Shown here: piece after piece, positions 8,601 to 16,503 of the stretch
How the letters are laid out: each line of letters starts with the position of its first letter
Numbering within the stretch: the first letter of the stretch is position 1
Assembly: GCF_000938255.1 (NCBI RefSeq)
Contig: NZ_JYMR01000045.1
Coordinates: 310,001 to 374,000 of the forward strand
DNA from: Bradyrhizobium sp. LTSP849
GTDB taxonomy: Bacteria; Pseudomonadota; Alphaproteobacteria; Rhizobiales; Xanthobacteraceae
Direction of reading: 5' to 3'
DNA length: 64,000 nucleotides
Notes under the pieces: generated by a model
The model's input: only the letters and a program-made list of their open reading frames with translations
Databases searched by the model: none
What the model was told of the DNA's origin: nothing
Position numbers and translations under genes: made by a program

Positions 8601-8999
8601 ATGGCCCATTCTTCCCAATCGCTTTTGTCAGCTTTCGCTTCCCCGCGCCGCCTTGTGCTCTTCGCCACGCTTGCCGCGGCCGCCATCCCCTCGACCGCCG
8701 ATGCCCGTGTCGGCGCCTATGACGGCGTCTGGAATGTCACTTTCGCCACCACCCGCGGCAATTGCAGCTCGGGCTACAGCGTCCCCTTCAGCGTGGCCGG
8801 CAGCCGGGTCTCGTCCGCCGGTGGCGGCCGGGTCTCGGGCTCGGTCAATCGCGGCGGTGCTGTCGCGGTCCAGGTTTCGGTCGGCGCGTCCCATGCCACC
8901 GGTGGCGGCCGGCTCGCCGGCGTCGTGGGAGCTGGTTCTTGGAGGGGCATCATCTCTGGCGACCAATGCAGCGGCACCTGGCAGGCAACGCGAACCTGA
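8601..8999 (+). CDS. Small secreted Gly/Ser/Val-rich protein of unknown function
   Basis: The ATG at 8601 is preferred over 8511: a ggag ribosome-binding site precedes it and the product then begins with a plausible signal peptide (MAHSSQSLLSAFASPRRLVLFATLAAAAIPSTADA). The mature domain of about 95 residues (GVWNVTFATTRGNCSSGYS, ending GDQCSGTWQATRT) is rich in beta-strand residues and has two cysteines that could pair. Many rhizobial genomes carry such short GxWxV...C...CxGTW proteins, but I know of no function. It lies on the plus strand between infC and rpmI and so breaks the canonical infC-rpmI-rplT operon. Confidence 0.75.
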   Translation: MAHSSQSLLSAFASPRRLVLFATLAAAAIPSTADARVGAYDGVWNVTFATTRGNCSSGYSVPFSVAGSRVSSAGGGRVSGSVNRGGAVAVQVSVGASHATGGGRLAGVVGAGSWRGIISGDQCSGTWQATRT

Positions 9000-9005
9000 A
9001 ACACA

Positions 9006-9036
9006 AACGGCCCGCCGGAGATCCGGACGGGCCGTT
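9006..9036. terminator. Hairpin between convergent secreted-protein gene and infC
   Basis: A 9-bp stem (aacggcccg/cgggccgtt) contains a second inner ccgg/ccgg stem. On the minus strand it is followed by a T-rich stretch (gtttgtgttt), so it could end transcription from infC, and weakly from the plus-strand gene. Confidence 0.65.
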
Positions 9037-9062
9037 GAAATCTCGGCTGTACCGAGCTGGCG

Positions 9063-9602
9063 TCAGCGCGGCGCCAGCACCATGACGACCTGGCGGCCCT
9101 CGAACCGGGCGTCCTGCTCGACCTTGGCGAGCTCGGCGACGTCGGTCTTGATCTTGTCCAGCAGCTTGGTGCCGATCTCCTGATGCGCCATTTCGCGGCC
9201 GCGATAGCGCAGGGTGATCTTGACCTTGTCGCCCTCTTCGAAGAACCGCAGCATCGCACGCATCTTCACGTCATAGTCGTGATCGTCGATCATCGGGCGG
9301 AGCTTGATCTCCTTGATCTCGACGGTCTTCTGGCGCTTGCGGGCTTCGGCGGCTTTCTTCTGGGCGGAATACTTGTATTTCCCGTAGTCCATGATCTTGC
9401 AGACGGGAGGGCTGACATTCGGCGAAATCTCGACCAGATCCATGCCAGCTTCCTGGGCCATGCGAATGGCAAGAACGGTCTCGACCGTGCCCTTGTTGTC
9501 GCCGGTCTGATCGATCAGCTGGATCTGCGCATTGCGGATATCATCATTGATGCGCGGCCCGTCTTTGGCGGCTGGGGCCGGGGCTCTATTGGGACGGCGA
9601 AT
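9063..9602 (-). CDS. infC: Translation initiation factor IF-3, with ATT start codon
   Basis: The protein shows both IF-3 domains: the N-terminal domain (RINDDIRNAQIQLID...MAQEAGMDLVEISP...PPVCKIMDYGKYKY), a basic linker (QKKAAEARKRQKTVEIKEIK) and the C-terminal domain (KITLRYRGREMAHQEIG). No ATG or GTG lies at the expected position. An ATT at 9602 preceded by ggag eight bases upstream gives the alphaproteobacterial N-terminus (RRPNRAPAPAAKDGPRIN) and 179 residues. ATT initiation lets IF-3 discriminate against its own start codon and so autoregulate, as established in E. coli. A longer ATG start at 9665 would add 21 residues with no family match. Confidence 0.95.
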   Translation of the reverse strand: MRRPNRAPAPAAKDGPRINDDIRNAQIQLIDQTGDNKGTVETVLAIRMAQEAGMDLVEISPNVSPPVCKIMDYGKYKYSAQKKAAEARKRQKTVEIKEIKLRPMIDDHDYDVKMRAMLRFFEEGDKVKITLRYRGREMAHQEIGTKLLDKIKTDVAELAKVEQDARFEGRQVVMVLAPR

Positions 9603-9614
9603 GGGTGGTTCTCC
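9600..9614 (-). promoter_or_regulatory. Ribosome-binding site and non-canonical ATT start of infC
   Basis: On the minus strand ggag is followed after eight bases by ATT CGC CGT. This is the expected architecture of an autoregulated infC start. The alternative ATG upstream lacks a comparable site. Confidence 0.75.
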
Positions 9615-9854
9615 AAAGTTGTGAAAGGAAGCGGCTATTTTGAAGGAAGAAGCGTTTGCCGGCAAGCAAGTCGCGTGTACGGGAAGCGAAAAACCCTCAA
9701 ATGCGAGGCATTTTGGCCACGCCTATCGGCACGGTGCTCGACATAGACACCTTGCTCCGGTTCCGCAAGCGTCCCAAAAGGTCAGGGTTGATACCGGATT
9801 ATGCCATCGGACCGGCCCGGACAGCTCAAACCGCACAGCCCGAGTAAATGTTCC

Positions 9855-10643
9855 ATGACCAACGCGATTCCCGAAGCCGTGCTCGACTTCATCGAAATGG
9901 GCGAGGGCCCGTCGGTCCGCAAGATCGCGGTGCGCAGCCGCGCCGGGCAAGGGCCCGGCCTGGTCTGGCTCGGCGGCTTCAAGTCCGACATGCAGGGCGG
10001 CAAGGCGGTGGCGCTGGATGGCTGGGCCGCAGAGCATGGCCGTGCCGCAGTCCGGTTCGACTATTCCGGCCATGGTGAATCCAGCGGCGATTTCGCCGAC
10101 GGAACAATTGGAATGTGGCTCGAGGATAGCGTCGCCGTGTTCGAGCGCTTCTGCACCGGTCCTCAAGTGCTGATCGGCTCGTCCATGGGCGGCTGGATGG
10201 CGCTGCTGCTCGCGCGCGAGATCAGGAAGCGTTCCGGTAAGGCATCGCTCGCGGGCCTGGTGCTGATCGCGCCGGCGCCCGACTTCACCGAAGAGCTGAT
10301 GTGGAAGAAGTTTTCGCCCGAGGTGAAGAAAGAGATCGAGACCAAGGGTTTCTGGCTGCGGCCGTCCGAATACGGTGACGGCTCGCCCTATCCGATCACG
10401 CGGAACCTGATCGAGGAGGGGCGCAATCATCTCGTGCTCGGCAGCGCCATCGATCTCGGCTGTCCCGTCCGAATTCTCCAGGGCGCGCAGGATCCCGATG
10501 TGCCGTGGCAGCACGCCTTCGCGCTGACGCATCGTCTGCCGGCCGACGACGTCGTGCTCACCATGATCCAGGACGGCGATCACCGCCTGTCACGCCCACA
10601 GGACATTGCGCGCATTCTTGCCGCGGTCGCGGAGATCGGGTGA
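9855..10643 (+). CDS. Alpha/beta hydrolase, ABHD10-like carboxylesterase/thioesterase
   Basis: The 262-residue protein is a single alpha/beta-hydrolase domain. The nucleophile elbow GSSMGG puts Ser at about residue 110. An acidic residue lies in QGAQDPDVPW and the His in DGDHRLS near the C-terminus, completing a triad. LVWLGGFKSDMQGGK and RFDYSGHGESSG resemble the ABHD10 branch, whose mammalian member is a mitochondrial thioesterase/esterase. No signal peptide is seen, so it should be cytoplasmic. The start at 9855 fits better than an upstream in-frame ATG at 9801, whose extra residues look unrelated. The substrate is unknown. Confidence 0.85.
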   Translation: MTNAIPEAVLDFIEMGEGPSVRKIAVRSRAGQGPGLVWLGGFKSDMQGGKAVALDGWAAEHGRAAVRFDYSGHGESSGDFADGTIGMWLEDSVAVFERFCTGPQVLIGSSMGGWMALLLAREIRKRSGKASLAGLVLIAPAPDFTEELMWKKFSPEVKKEIETKGFWLRPSEYGDGSPYPITRNLIEEGRNHLVLGSAIDLGCPVRILQGAQDPDVPWQHAFALTHRLPADDVVLTMIQDGDHRLSRPQDIARILAAVAEIG

Positions 10644-10656
10644 ACTGTTGCTCGGT

Positions 10657-10755
10657 GTCATTGCCCGCGAAAGCGGGCAATCCAGTATTCCAGAAGCCGT
10701 CGTGCTTTAACCGAGAAGCCGCGGCGTACTGGATGCCCGCCTTCGCGGGCATGAC
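10657..10755. repeat. About 100-bp palindromic intergenic repeat (copy 1)
   Basis: The ends gtcattgcccgcgaaagcgggcaa and its imperfect inverse bracket ccagta...tactgg, so the whole element can fold into one long hairpin. A second copy lies at 12126-12225 and a variant at 29508-29596. Confidence 0.85.
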
Positions 10756-10775
10756 GAAGAAAGGGAGAAACGCCA

Positions 10776-11243
10776 ATGACCACCACCGCCATGCTGCGCG
10801 CCTTCTGCGACGCGGTTGAACAGCGCAACGGCCGTGCCTTTGCCGATCTGTTCACCGAGGATGGCGTCTATCACGACGTGTTCTACGGCGCGTTTGCGGG
10901 CCGCGAAAAGATCGCGGCGATGGTCGATGACTGGTTCTATCGCACGGCGACCGATTTCCGCTGGGACATGCATGATCCCGTGTCCGACGGCACCACGCTC
11001 TATGCGCGCTACACCTTCAGCTACAAATCAACCTTGGCAGAAGCGAACGGTGCGCGGGCGATGTTCGAGGGCGTCGCGATCATGACGCTGCGCGACGGCA
11101 AGATCGTGAGCTATCACGAGGTCGCCAACACCGCGCCGGCCTTCGTCGATTTGAAGTTCGCGCCGGAACGGATCGCGAAGATCGTCGCCAAGCAGGGCGC
11201 GGAGCTGAAGGCGCGGCCGGAGATGAAGCGGCATCTGGCGTGA
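10776..11243 (+). CDS. SnoaL/NTF2-like fold protein
   Basis: The 155-residue protein has the N-terminal helix and cone-shaped beta sheet pattern of NTF2-like small proteins: FCDAVEQRNGRAFADLFTED, DVFYGAFAGREKIAAMVDDW, and ending strands MTLRDGKIVSYHEV. Members act as isomerases, hydrolases or ligand binders, and no catalytic residue can be assigned confidently. The start has a strong site (gggag). It has no obvious operon partner and sits between two copies of the same palindromic repeat (10657-10755 and 12126-12225), together with the convergent thioesterase gene. Confidence 0.75.
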   Translation: MTTTAMLRAFCDAVEQRNGRAFADLFTEDGVYHDVFYGAFAGREKIAAMVDDWFYRTATDFRWDMHDPVSDGTTLYARYTFSYKSTLAEANGARAMFEGVAIMTLRDGKIVSYHEVANTAPAFVDLKFAPERIAKIVAKQGAELKARPEMKRHLA

Positions 11244-11253
11244 CGACGGAGCA

Positions 11254-12051
11254 CTACGGCGGCGACGGCTTTGCCACCGGCTTGCGCTGCGCAAGTGCTG
11301 CCACCGTCGCGGTGCCGATCGGGCCCTCCTCGTCGTAGAGCCAGCATTCGCCGATCGCCACGCCGTCGGACGCCTGGTGATTCACCACGTCGAAGCCGAT
11401 CCAGTTCGTCACCGGCAGGCGGTGCAGGTAGATCGTCACGTCACTGTTGATGTAGCCGAGCCCCTTGTCGCCGGCATTGGCAAACGGACTTGCGAAATCG
11501 GCGCCGGTGGCGACATGGACGAACGGCGTCATCGGCACGCCCGCAACGAGCTCGCGCACCTCGCTCATCCAGAGCCGGCGTGGACCGAGCGAGCCCATAT
11601 GGCCGACGATCGGCCGCGTCGTCCATTTGCCGTTCATGCCGAGCCTGGGATCGGTCGGTTTTGGAATGTCGGCCGGCTTCGGCGCGTCCCAGTTCGGCGG
11701 CGACCAGACGTTGCCCTCTGGATTTTGTGTTCGCCGCAGCAACTGGCAGGAGGCGCGCGCCATGCTGACTCCGCCGGAGAAGAACTCCGCCTCGACCACG
11801 CGGATGCGCATTCCGTCGCGCACGAGCCGCGTCGTCACTTCAATCGGCTTGTCGATCGTTGGTAGCCGAAACATGTCGACGGTCAATCGCGCCGGCACGA
11901 ACTCAGGGCCGGAATGACGCTCCTCGATGGCGAAGCCGAGCAGGCCGACGATGACGCGGCCGTGCAGCGATTTCGGATCCCACGGACCATTGGCGACTTC
12001 CGTCGGATGGAATGTATCGCCGTCGCGGGTGAAGAAAGGCATGTTTGTCAT
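11254..12051 (-). CDS. Acyl-CoA thioesterase-like (hotdog fold) protein
   Basis: From the ATG at 12051 the product has about 265 residues and looks like a TesB-type double hotdog: an N-terminal half with HGRVIVGLLGFAIEERHSG and RLTVDMFRLPTIDKPIEVTT, and a C-terminal half with GLGYINSDVTIYLHRLP and ASDGVAIGECWLYDEEGPIGTA. Such proteins hydrolyse acyl-CoA thioesters or bind acyl groups; the natural substrate is not known. A frame open to 12120 adds residues of odd composition that overlap a repeat, so I exclude it. Confidence 0.78.
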   Translation of the reverse strand: MTNMPFFTRDGDTFHPTEVANGPWDPKSLHGRVIVGLLGFAIEERHSGPEFVPARLTVDMFRLPTIDKPIEVTTRLVRDGMRIRVVEAEFFSGGVSMARASCQLLRRTQNPEGNVWSPPNWDAPKPADIPKPTDPRLGMNGKWTTRPIVGHMGSLGPRRLWMSEVRELVAGVPMTPFVHVATGADFASPFANAGDKGLGYINSDVTIYLHRLPVTNWIGFDVVNHQASDGVAIGECWLYDEEGPIGTATVAALAQRKPVAKPSPP

Positions 12052-12125
12052 GACGCGCGACCTTGAAGGAACGCGTGGGGAAATCAAGGGTCGCGAGAGC
12101 GCGGTCAGTAGCCACAACAACCGCT

Positions 12126-12225
12126 GTCATCGCCCGGCTTGACCGGGCGATCCAGTACTCCGAGGCAGTCGTGATTGAATCGAGAGCCGCGGCGTACTGG
12201 ATGCCCCGCCTTCGCGGGGCATGAC
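12126..12225. repeat. About 100-bp palindromic intergenic repeat (copy 2)
   Basis: This is the same element as at 10657-10755 (gtcat...ccagtac...gtactggatgcccc...atgac), with arm sequences that have drifted together to preserve pairing. Confidence 0.85.
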
Positions 12226-12234
12226 AGCGGAGGG

Positions 12235-13410
12235 TTAGGAGGCGGTGTGCCACTCCTCACGCACGCTTTCGTCGCGTTCGTCGGCGATCGCGTCTGCCCT
12301 GATCGCTGCGAACTCTTCGTCTCGCACCAGCTGCCCCAACGCCCACACCGCCGCCCCCCGCACCAGCGGACTCGCGTCTCCCAGCAATCGCCGCGCCTCC
12401 GCCGCCAGCGCCGCATCACCGGAGTTGCCGATCGCGATCAGCACATTGCGCAAGAAGCGGTCGCGACCGATGCGCTTGACCGGCGACTTCGTGAACAGCG
12501 CACGAAACGATGCATCGTCGAGCCGTGCCAGCTCGGCCAGCCCCGGCGCGCGCAGCTCGTCGCGCGCGGCGAGCTTTGCTTCACGGCCTTCCTGCGCGAA
12601 CTTGTTCCAGGGACAGGCGGCGAGGCAATCGTCGCAGCCATAGATGCGGTTGCCGATGGCTTCGCGAAATTCGGGCGGGATCGGTCCCTTGTTCTCGATG
12701 GTCAAATACGAGATGCAGCGCCGCGCATCGAGCTTGTAGGGCGCGGGAAAGGCCGCGGTCGGACAGATGTCGAGACACGCCCGGCACGAACCGCAATGAT
12801 CGATCTCGGCGTTGTCGCGCGGCAGCTCCAATGTCGTGTAGATCGCGCCGAGAAACAGCCATGAGCCGAACTCGCGCGAGACGAGATTGGTGTGCTTGCC
12901 CTGCCAGCCCAAACCCGCGGTCTGCGCGAGCGGCTTCTCCATCACCGCCGCGGTGTCGACGAACACCTTGACCTCGCTTGGCACGGTCGCGACCAGCCAG
13001 CGCGCCAGCGCCTTCAGCCGCTTCTTGATGAGGTCGTGATAGTCGTCGCCCTGCGCATAGACCGAGATCGCCGCGCGCGTGCGCTGTTGCAGGATTTTCA
13101 GCGGATCAGAGTCGGGACCATAGTTGACGCCGAGCATGATCACCGAGCGCACGTCCTGCCACAGGCCGCGCGGATCGACACGGCGCTCCGGCTGTGCCGC
13201 GAGCCAGTCCATGTCGCCATGGCCGCCCGACGCGATGAATTCGAGAAAATATTTGCCGGCGTCTTCGATCGTGCCCGGCTCGGTGATGCCGATGCAATCG
13301 AAGCCGAGCGCCTGCGCCTCGCGTGCAAGCGCCGTCTTCAGTTCAGTCGGATCGGAGTTCAGAAATCCAGGTCCACGTAGGTCCGCGACGCCGGCACGCC
13401 CGCGAGCCAT
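12235..13410 (-). CDS. queG: Epoxyqueuosine reductase QueG
   Basis: QueG reduces epoxyqueuosine to queuosine in the wobble position of tRNA, using cobalamin and two [4Fe-4S] clusters. The sequence has the N-terminal cobalamin-binding part (LGFDCIGITEPG, RSVIMLGVNYG, GWQGKHTNLVS), then two ferredoxin-type clusters (CGSCRACLDICPTAAFPAP and CDDCLAACPWN) and a C-terminal HEAT-like repeat (LLGDASPLVRGAAVWALGQL). The start is uncertain. The ATG at 13410 overlaps the upstream GST gene by about 50 bases. The conserved protein begins near 13360, where a CTG overlaps the GST stop as CTGA. Confidence 0.93.
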   Translation of the reverse strand: MARGRAGVADLRGPGFLNSDPTELKTALAREAQALGFDCIGITEPGTIEDAGKYFLEFIASGGHGDMDWLAAQPERRVDPRGLWQDVRSVIMLGVNYGPDSDPLKILQQRTRAAISVYAQGDDYHDLIKKRLKALARWLVATVPSEVKVFVDTAAVMEKPLAQTAGLGWQGKHTNLVSREFGSWLFLGAIYTTLELPRDNAEIDHCGSCRACLDICPTAAFPAPYKLDARRCISYLTIENKGPIPPEFREAIGNRIYGCDDCLAACPWNKFAQEGREAKLAARDELRAPGLAELARLDDASFRALFTKSPVKRIGRDRFLRNVLIAIGNSGDAALAAEARRLLGDASPLVRGAAVWALGQLVRDEEFAAIRADAIADERDESVREEWHTAS

Positions 13411-14051
13411 TCGCTCAGCAGCGGACGGAACGACGGGCGGGATTTCACCCGCGCGTACCACGCCTTTGCCGCGTCGTCCTCGCTCCATGGCACGTCGCCC
13501 AGATAGTCGATCGCCGAGAGATGCGCCGCGGCGGCGAGATCCGCGTAAGTGAGCCTATCGCCGGCGAGGAAGTTACGCGTCTGCGCCAGCCAGCCGATAT
13601 AGGCCAGATGATAGCGCACATTGGCCTTGGCGGCGCGCATCACGTCGGCCGAGGGCGGGCCGCCGCCGTTCTCCTCGCTCATGAAGCGCTTGTAGATGCG
13701 CTCGGTGACGAGCGGATGGGAGACTTCCTCGAAGAATTTTTCGTTGAACCAGGCCATCAGCCGGCGCACCTCGACACGCTCGGCGATCGTCTCCGGCATC
13801 AGCCGCTTGGGGCCCATCTCGGCGCCATAGGCCTCGTCGAGATATTCCGCGATGATGGGGGCGCCCGGAATTGGCGGCTGCTCGTCGTCCACCAGCACCG
13901 GCGTGGTGCCGGCCGCGTTGAGCAGCAAAAATGCCTCGCGCCGTTCCCAGCTGCGTTCCTCGACCAGCTTCGGCTCAAGCCCGTATTCGCCCGCGATCAG
14001 GCGGATGAAACGCGAATGCGGACAGAACGGATGATGAAACAGCGTAAACAT
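13359..14051 (-). CDS. fzlA: GST-fold protein, probably the division protein FzlA
   Basis: The 230-residue protein has a thioredoxin-like N-terminal domain (MFTLFHHPFCPHSRFIR) and an all-helical C-terminal domain ending SRTYVDLDF. The pattern PFCPHSRFIR, NAAGTTPVLVDD and LAGDRLTYADLAAAAHLSAI, plus this C-terminal tail, matches the FzlA branch of the glutathione S-transferase superfamily. In Caulobacter FzlA binds FtsZ filaments and links constriction to septal wall synthesis rather than acting as an enzyme. Its position next to uppP, which recycles the peptidoglycan lipid carrier, fits a cell-wall role. A plain metabolic GST is the alternative. Confidence 0.8.
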   Translation of the reverse strand: MFTLFHHPFCPHSRFIRLIAGEYGLEPKLVEERSWERREAFLLLNAAGTTPVLVDDEQPPIPGAPIIAEYLDEAYGAEMGPKRLMPETIAERVEVRRLMAWFNEKFFEEVSHPLVTERIYKRFMSEENGGGPPSADVMRAAKANVRYHLAYIGWLAQTRNFLAGDRLTYADLAAAAHLSAIDYLGDVPWSEDDAAKAWYARVKSRPSFRPLLSEWLAGVPASRTYVDLDF

Positions 14052-14219
14052 GAAGCCTTTGACTATTTGATGGTGCTTAAGAATCCATCAATGTTTGTGC
14101 GGCGCCACACTAGTCTTTCAAAACCGCGAAGCAAGGGCGTGACGGCGCATTTTGCGATTGCAGCAAAGAGGCGAATAGGCGAGAAGAGCCCCGTTTTCCA
14201 GCGGAAATGGACCGTAAAT

Positions 14220-15026
14220 ATGTCAGATGCAATACGGGCAGTGATCCTCGGCATCATCGAGGGTGTGACCGAGTTCCTTCCCGTTTCCTCGACCGGCCAC
14301 CTGCTGCTTGCGGAGCGCTTCTTCGGCCTCGGCGAGGGCGCCTTCTGGGATTCGTTTACGGTTCTGATCCAGCTCGGCGCGATCCTTGCGATCGTCGTGT
14401 TGTACTTCAAGAAATTGTGGGACGTCGCGATCGGCATGTTCACCGGCGACGCCTATGCGCGCCGCTTCGTGATCGGCGTGCTGGTGGCGTTCCTGCCCGC
14501 GGTCGTCGTCGGCCTCGTCGCCGGCAAATACATCAAGAGCATGCTGTTCAATCCGTGGGTGGTGTGCTTCTCGCTGATCGTCGGCGGCGCCATCCTGCTA
14601 TGGGTCGATCGGCTCGATCTCAAGGCGCGCGAGCATGACGCCACCAAATTTCCGCTGCTGATGTATCTCTATATCGGCATCGCGCAGTGCATCGCGATGA
14701 TCCCGGGCGTGTCGCGCTCCGGCGCCAGCATCGTCGCCGCGATGTTTTTGGGGGCCGACAAGCGCGCGGCGGCGGAGTTCTCGTTCTTCCTCGCGATTCC
14801 CACCATGATCGGCGCGTTCGCCTACGATTTCTACAAGAACCGCTCCGAGATGACGATGGACCACATGGGCATCGTCGCGATCGGCTTTGTGGTGTCGTTC
14901 ATCACCGCGATCATCGTGGTGAAGGCGTTCCTCGGATACGTCACCCGCCACGGCTTCGTGGTGTTCGCCTGGTGGCGCGTCATCGTCGGTACGCTCGGCC
15001 TGATCGCGCTGGCGCTCGGCCATTAA
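14220..15026 (+). CDS. uppP: Undecaprenyl-diphosphatase UppP (BacA type)
   Basis: This inner-membrane enzyme dephosphorylates undecaprenyl diphosphate and so recycles the carrier lipid for peptidoglycan and polysaccharide synthesis. The 268-residue protein starts at the ATG at 14220 (MSDAIRAVILGIIEGVTEFL). It has both family signatures: EFLPVSSTGHLLL with the catalytic Glu/Ser region near the N-terminus, and IPGVSRSGASIVAAM in the second half with the essential Arg. About eight membrane segments are predicted. A longer open frame beginning at 13323 is only the antisense of the GST and queG genes. Confidence 0.97.
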   Translation: MSDAIRAVILGIIEGVTEFLPVSSTGHLLLAERFFGLGEGAFWDSFTVLIQLGAILAIVVLYFKKLWDVAIGMFTGDAYARRFVIGVLVAFLPAVVVGLVAGKYIKSMLFNPWVVCFSLIVGGAILLWVDRLDLKAREHDATKFPLLMYLYIGIAQCIAMIPGVSRSGASIVAAMFLGADKRAAAEFSFFLAIPTMIGAFAYDFYKNRSEMTMDHMGIVAIGFVVSFITAIIVVKAFLGYVTRHGFVVFAWWRVIVGTLGLIALALGH

Positions 15027-15038
15027 GCTTTATGGCCC

Positions 15039-15074
15039 GTAGCCCGGATTTCGCTGCGCTCCATCCGGGCTACG
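15039..15074. repeat. Short palindrome (gtagcccgg/ccgggctac), copy 1
   Basis: Inverted arms gtagcccggat and atccgggctac enclose a short centre. It is a short form of the elements at 43368-43447 and 50674-50759. Confidence 0.75.
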
Positions 15075-15090
15075 CCTGAAGCTCAAACCA

Positions 15091-15111
15091 CGGCCTCAAC
15101 CTAATATAAGC
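15091..15111 (+). promoter_or_regulatory. Promoter-like element shared with rpoN
   Basis: cggcctcaacctaatataag plus c lies 60 bp before dprE1. The element at 25101-25121 before rpoN matches it at 19 of 21 positions. The ctaatataag part resembles a -10 region. Confidence 0.5.
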
Positions 15112-15171
15112 TTTTGACCGGTAGGCAGTTTCCAGAGCGGGGCGGCGCGCGCCTCGCAACGGAGCTGAACG

Positions 15172-16500
15172 ATGACCCTCGTCAGCGGCTGGGGACGCTT
15201 CCCGGTCGTCGATAGCGAACTGCTGCGGCCGCGGTCGTTCGAGGCGGTGGGCGAAGCCGTCGGCACGGCCGGCGCTGTGGCGCGCGGTAATGGCCGCGCC
15301 TATGGCGACGCCGCGATCGGAGCCAGCCGGACCGTCGCGATGACGGGTTTCGACCGGGTCAGGTCGTTCGATCCGGCAACCGGGCGTCTCCGTCTCGAAG
15401 CCGGCGTGCTGCTGTCGGACCTGATCGATACCTTTGGCCCGCGCGGATTCCTGCCCTTCGTCGTTCCCGGCACGCGGTTCGTGTCGGTCGGCGGCGCGAT
15501 TGCCGCCGACGTGCATGGCAAGAACCATCATTGCGAGGGTGGCTTCGGCCGTTACGTCGACAGCATCCTGCTGCGCACCGGGCAGGGCGACACCATCGAG
15601 GTCTCGCGCGAGCAGAATTCGGATGCGTTCTTCGCGACCATCGGCGGCATGGGCCTCACCGGGGTCATTCTCGAAGCGACGATGCGGCTGCGGCGGGTCG
15701 AGACCGGCTGGATCCGCGAGCGGGTGATCTCCGCGTCCGATCTCGATGCCGCGATGCGTGCGCTCGACGCCGGCGATTCCGCGACTTATTCGGTGGCATG
15801 GATCGATTGCGCTGCGCGCGGCAACGACCTCGGCCGCGCGCTGATCTATCTCGGTGAGCACGCGCGCACAGACGAGCTTGTCGACGGTGCCGATCGTTTT
15901 CCCGCGGGCAAGAATCCCGGGCTCGCCGTGCCCGTCGATCTCCCGTCGATCACGCTGAACCGCTACAGCATCCGCGCCTTCAACGAGCTCTACTACCGCA
16001 TGGGCGCGCGGCGCGCCGGCGGCAGCCACGTGGTCTCGCTCTATCCGTATTTCTTTCCGCTCGACAGCGTCGGTGCCTGGAATCGCATCTATGGACGGCG
16101 CGGCTTCCTCCAGCATCAATGCGTGCTTCCGGAAGCCGGCGCGCGCGACGTGCTCGCCGATATCCTCGACCGCGTCTCGAAGCGCGGCGATGCCTCGTTC
16201 CTCGCAGTGCTGAAGAAGCTCGGCCAGGGCGACGGCATCCTGTCGTTCCCGCTGCCCGGCTACACGCTGGCGCTGGATTTCCCCGTGAAGGGCGACATCC
16301 TGAATTTCCTCGACGAGATCGACCGCCTGGTCGTCGCCGCCGGCGGGCGGCTCTATCTCGCCAAAGACGCGCGCCAGTCGCGTGCGACTTTCGAGGCCGG
16401 CTATCCCGCCCTGCAACGCTTCAACGCGATCCGAAAATCGCTCGATCCCGCAGGACACATCCGCTCAAAGCTTTCGCAGCGTTTATTTGATGAGGTTTAA
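15172..16500 (+). CDS. dprE1: DprE1-like FAD-dependent decaprenylphosphoryl-ribose 2'-oxidase
   Basis: The 442-residue flavoprotein has the two-part FAD fold of the VAO family: RGNGRAYGDAAIG at the N-terminus, and GGAIAADVHGKNHHCEGGFG where the His contacts flavin in DprE1. A C-terminal substrate domain follows (LSFPLPGYTLALDFPVKGD, and AKDARQSRATFEAGYP with the conserved active-site Lys). DprE1 oxidises C2' of polyprenyl-phosphoryl-ribose, the first half of epimerisation to the arabinose form. Where mycobacterial DprE1 has the inhibitor-reactive Cys, this protein has Ala (TLALDF). The dprE2-like gene starts three bases after its stop, which strongly supports the call over other FAD oxidases. 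Confidence 0.88.
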   Translation: MTLVSGWGRFPVVDSELLRPRSFEAVGEAVGTAGAVARGNGRAYGDAAIGASRTVAMTGFDRVRSFDPATGRLRLEAGVLLSDLIDTFGPRGFLPFVVPGTRFVSVGGAIAADVHGKNHHCEGGFGRYVDSILLRTGQGDTIEVSREQNSDAFFATIGGMGLTGVILEATMRLRRVETGWIRERVISASDLDAAMRALDAGDSATYSVAWIDCAARGNDLGRALIYLGEHARTDELVDGADRFPAGKNPGLAVPVDLPSITLNRYSIRAFNELYYRMGARRAGGSHVVSLYPYFFPLDSVGAWNRIYGRRGFLQHQCVLPEAGARDVLADILDRVSKRGDASFLAVLKKLGQGDGILSFPLPGYTLALDFPVKGDILNFLDEIDRLVVAAGGRLYLAKDARQSRATFEAGYPALQRFNAIRKSLDPAGHIRSKLSQRLFDEV

Positions 16501-16503
16501 GCC

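Noticed and set aside
13323..14219. Long in-frame extension upstream of uppP
   Set aside because: It runs through the antisense of queG and fzlA; UppP homologues begin at 14220.
15172..16500. L-gulonolactone/alditol oxidase as identity of the FAD oxidase
   Set aside because: The HGKNHH motif and the adjacent DprE2-like gene point to DprE1.
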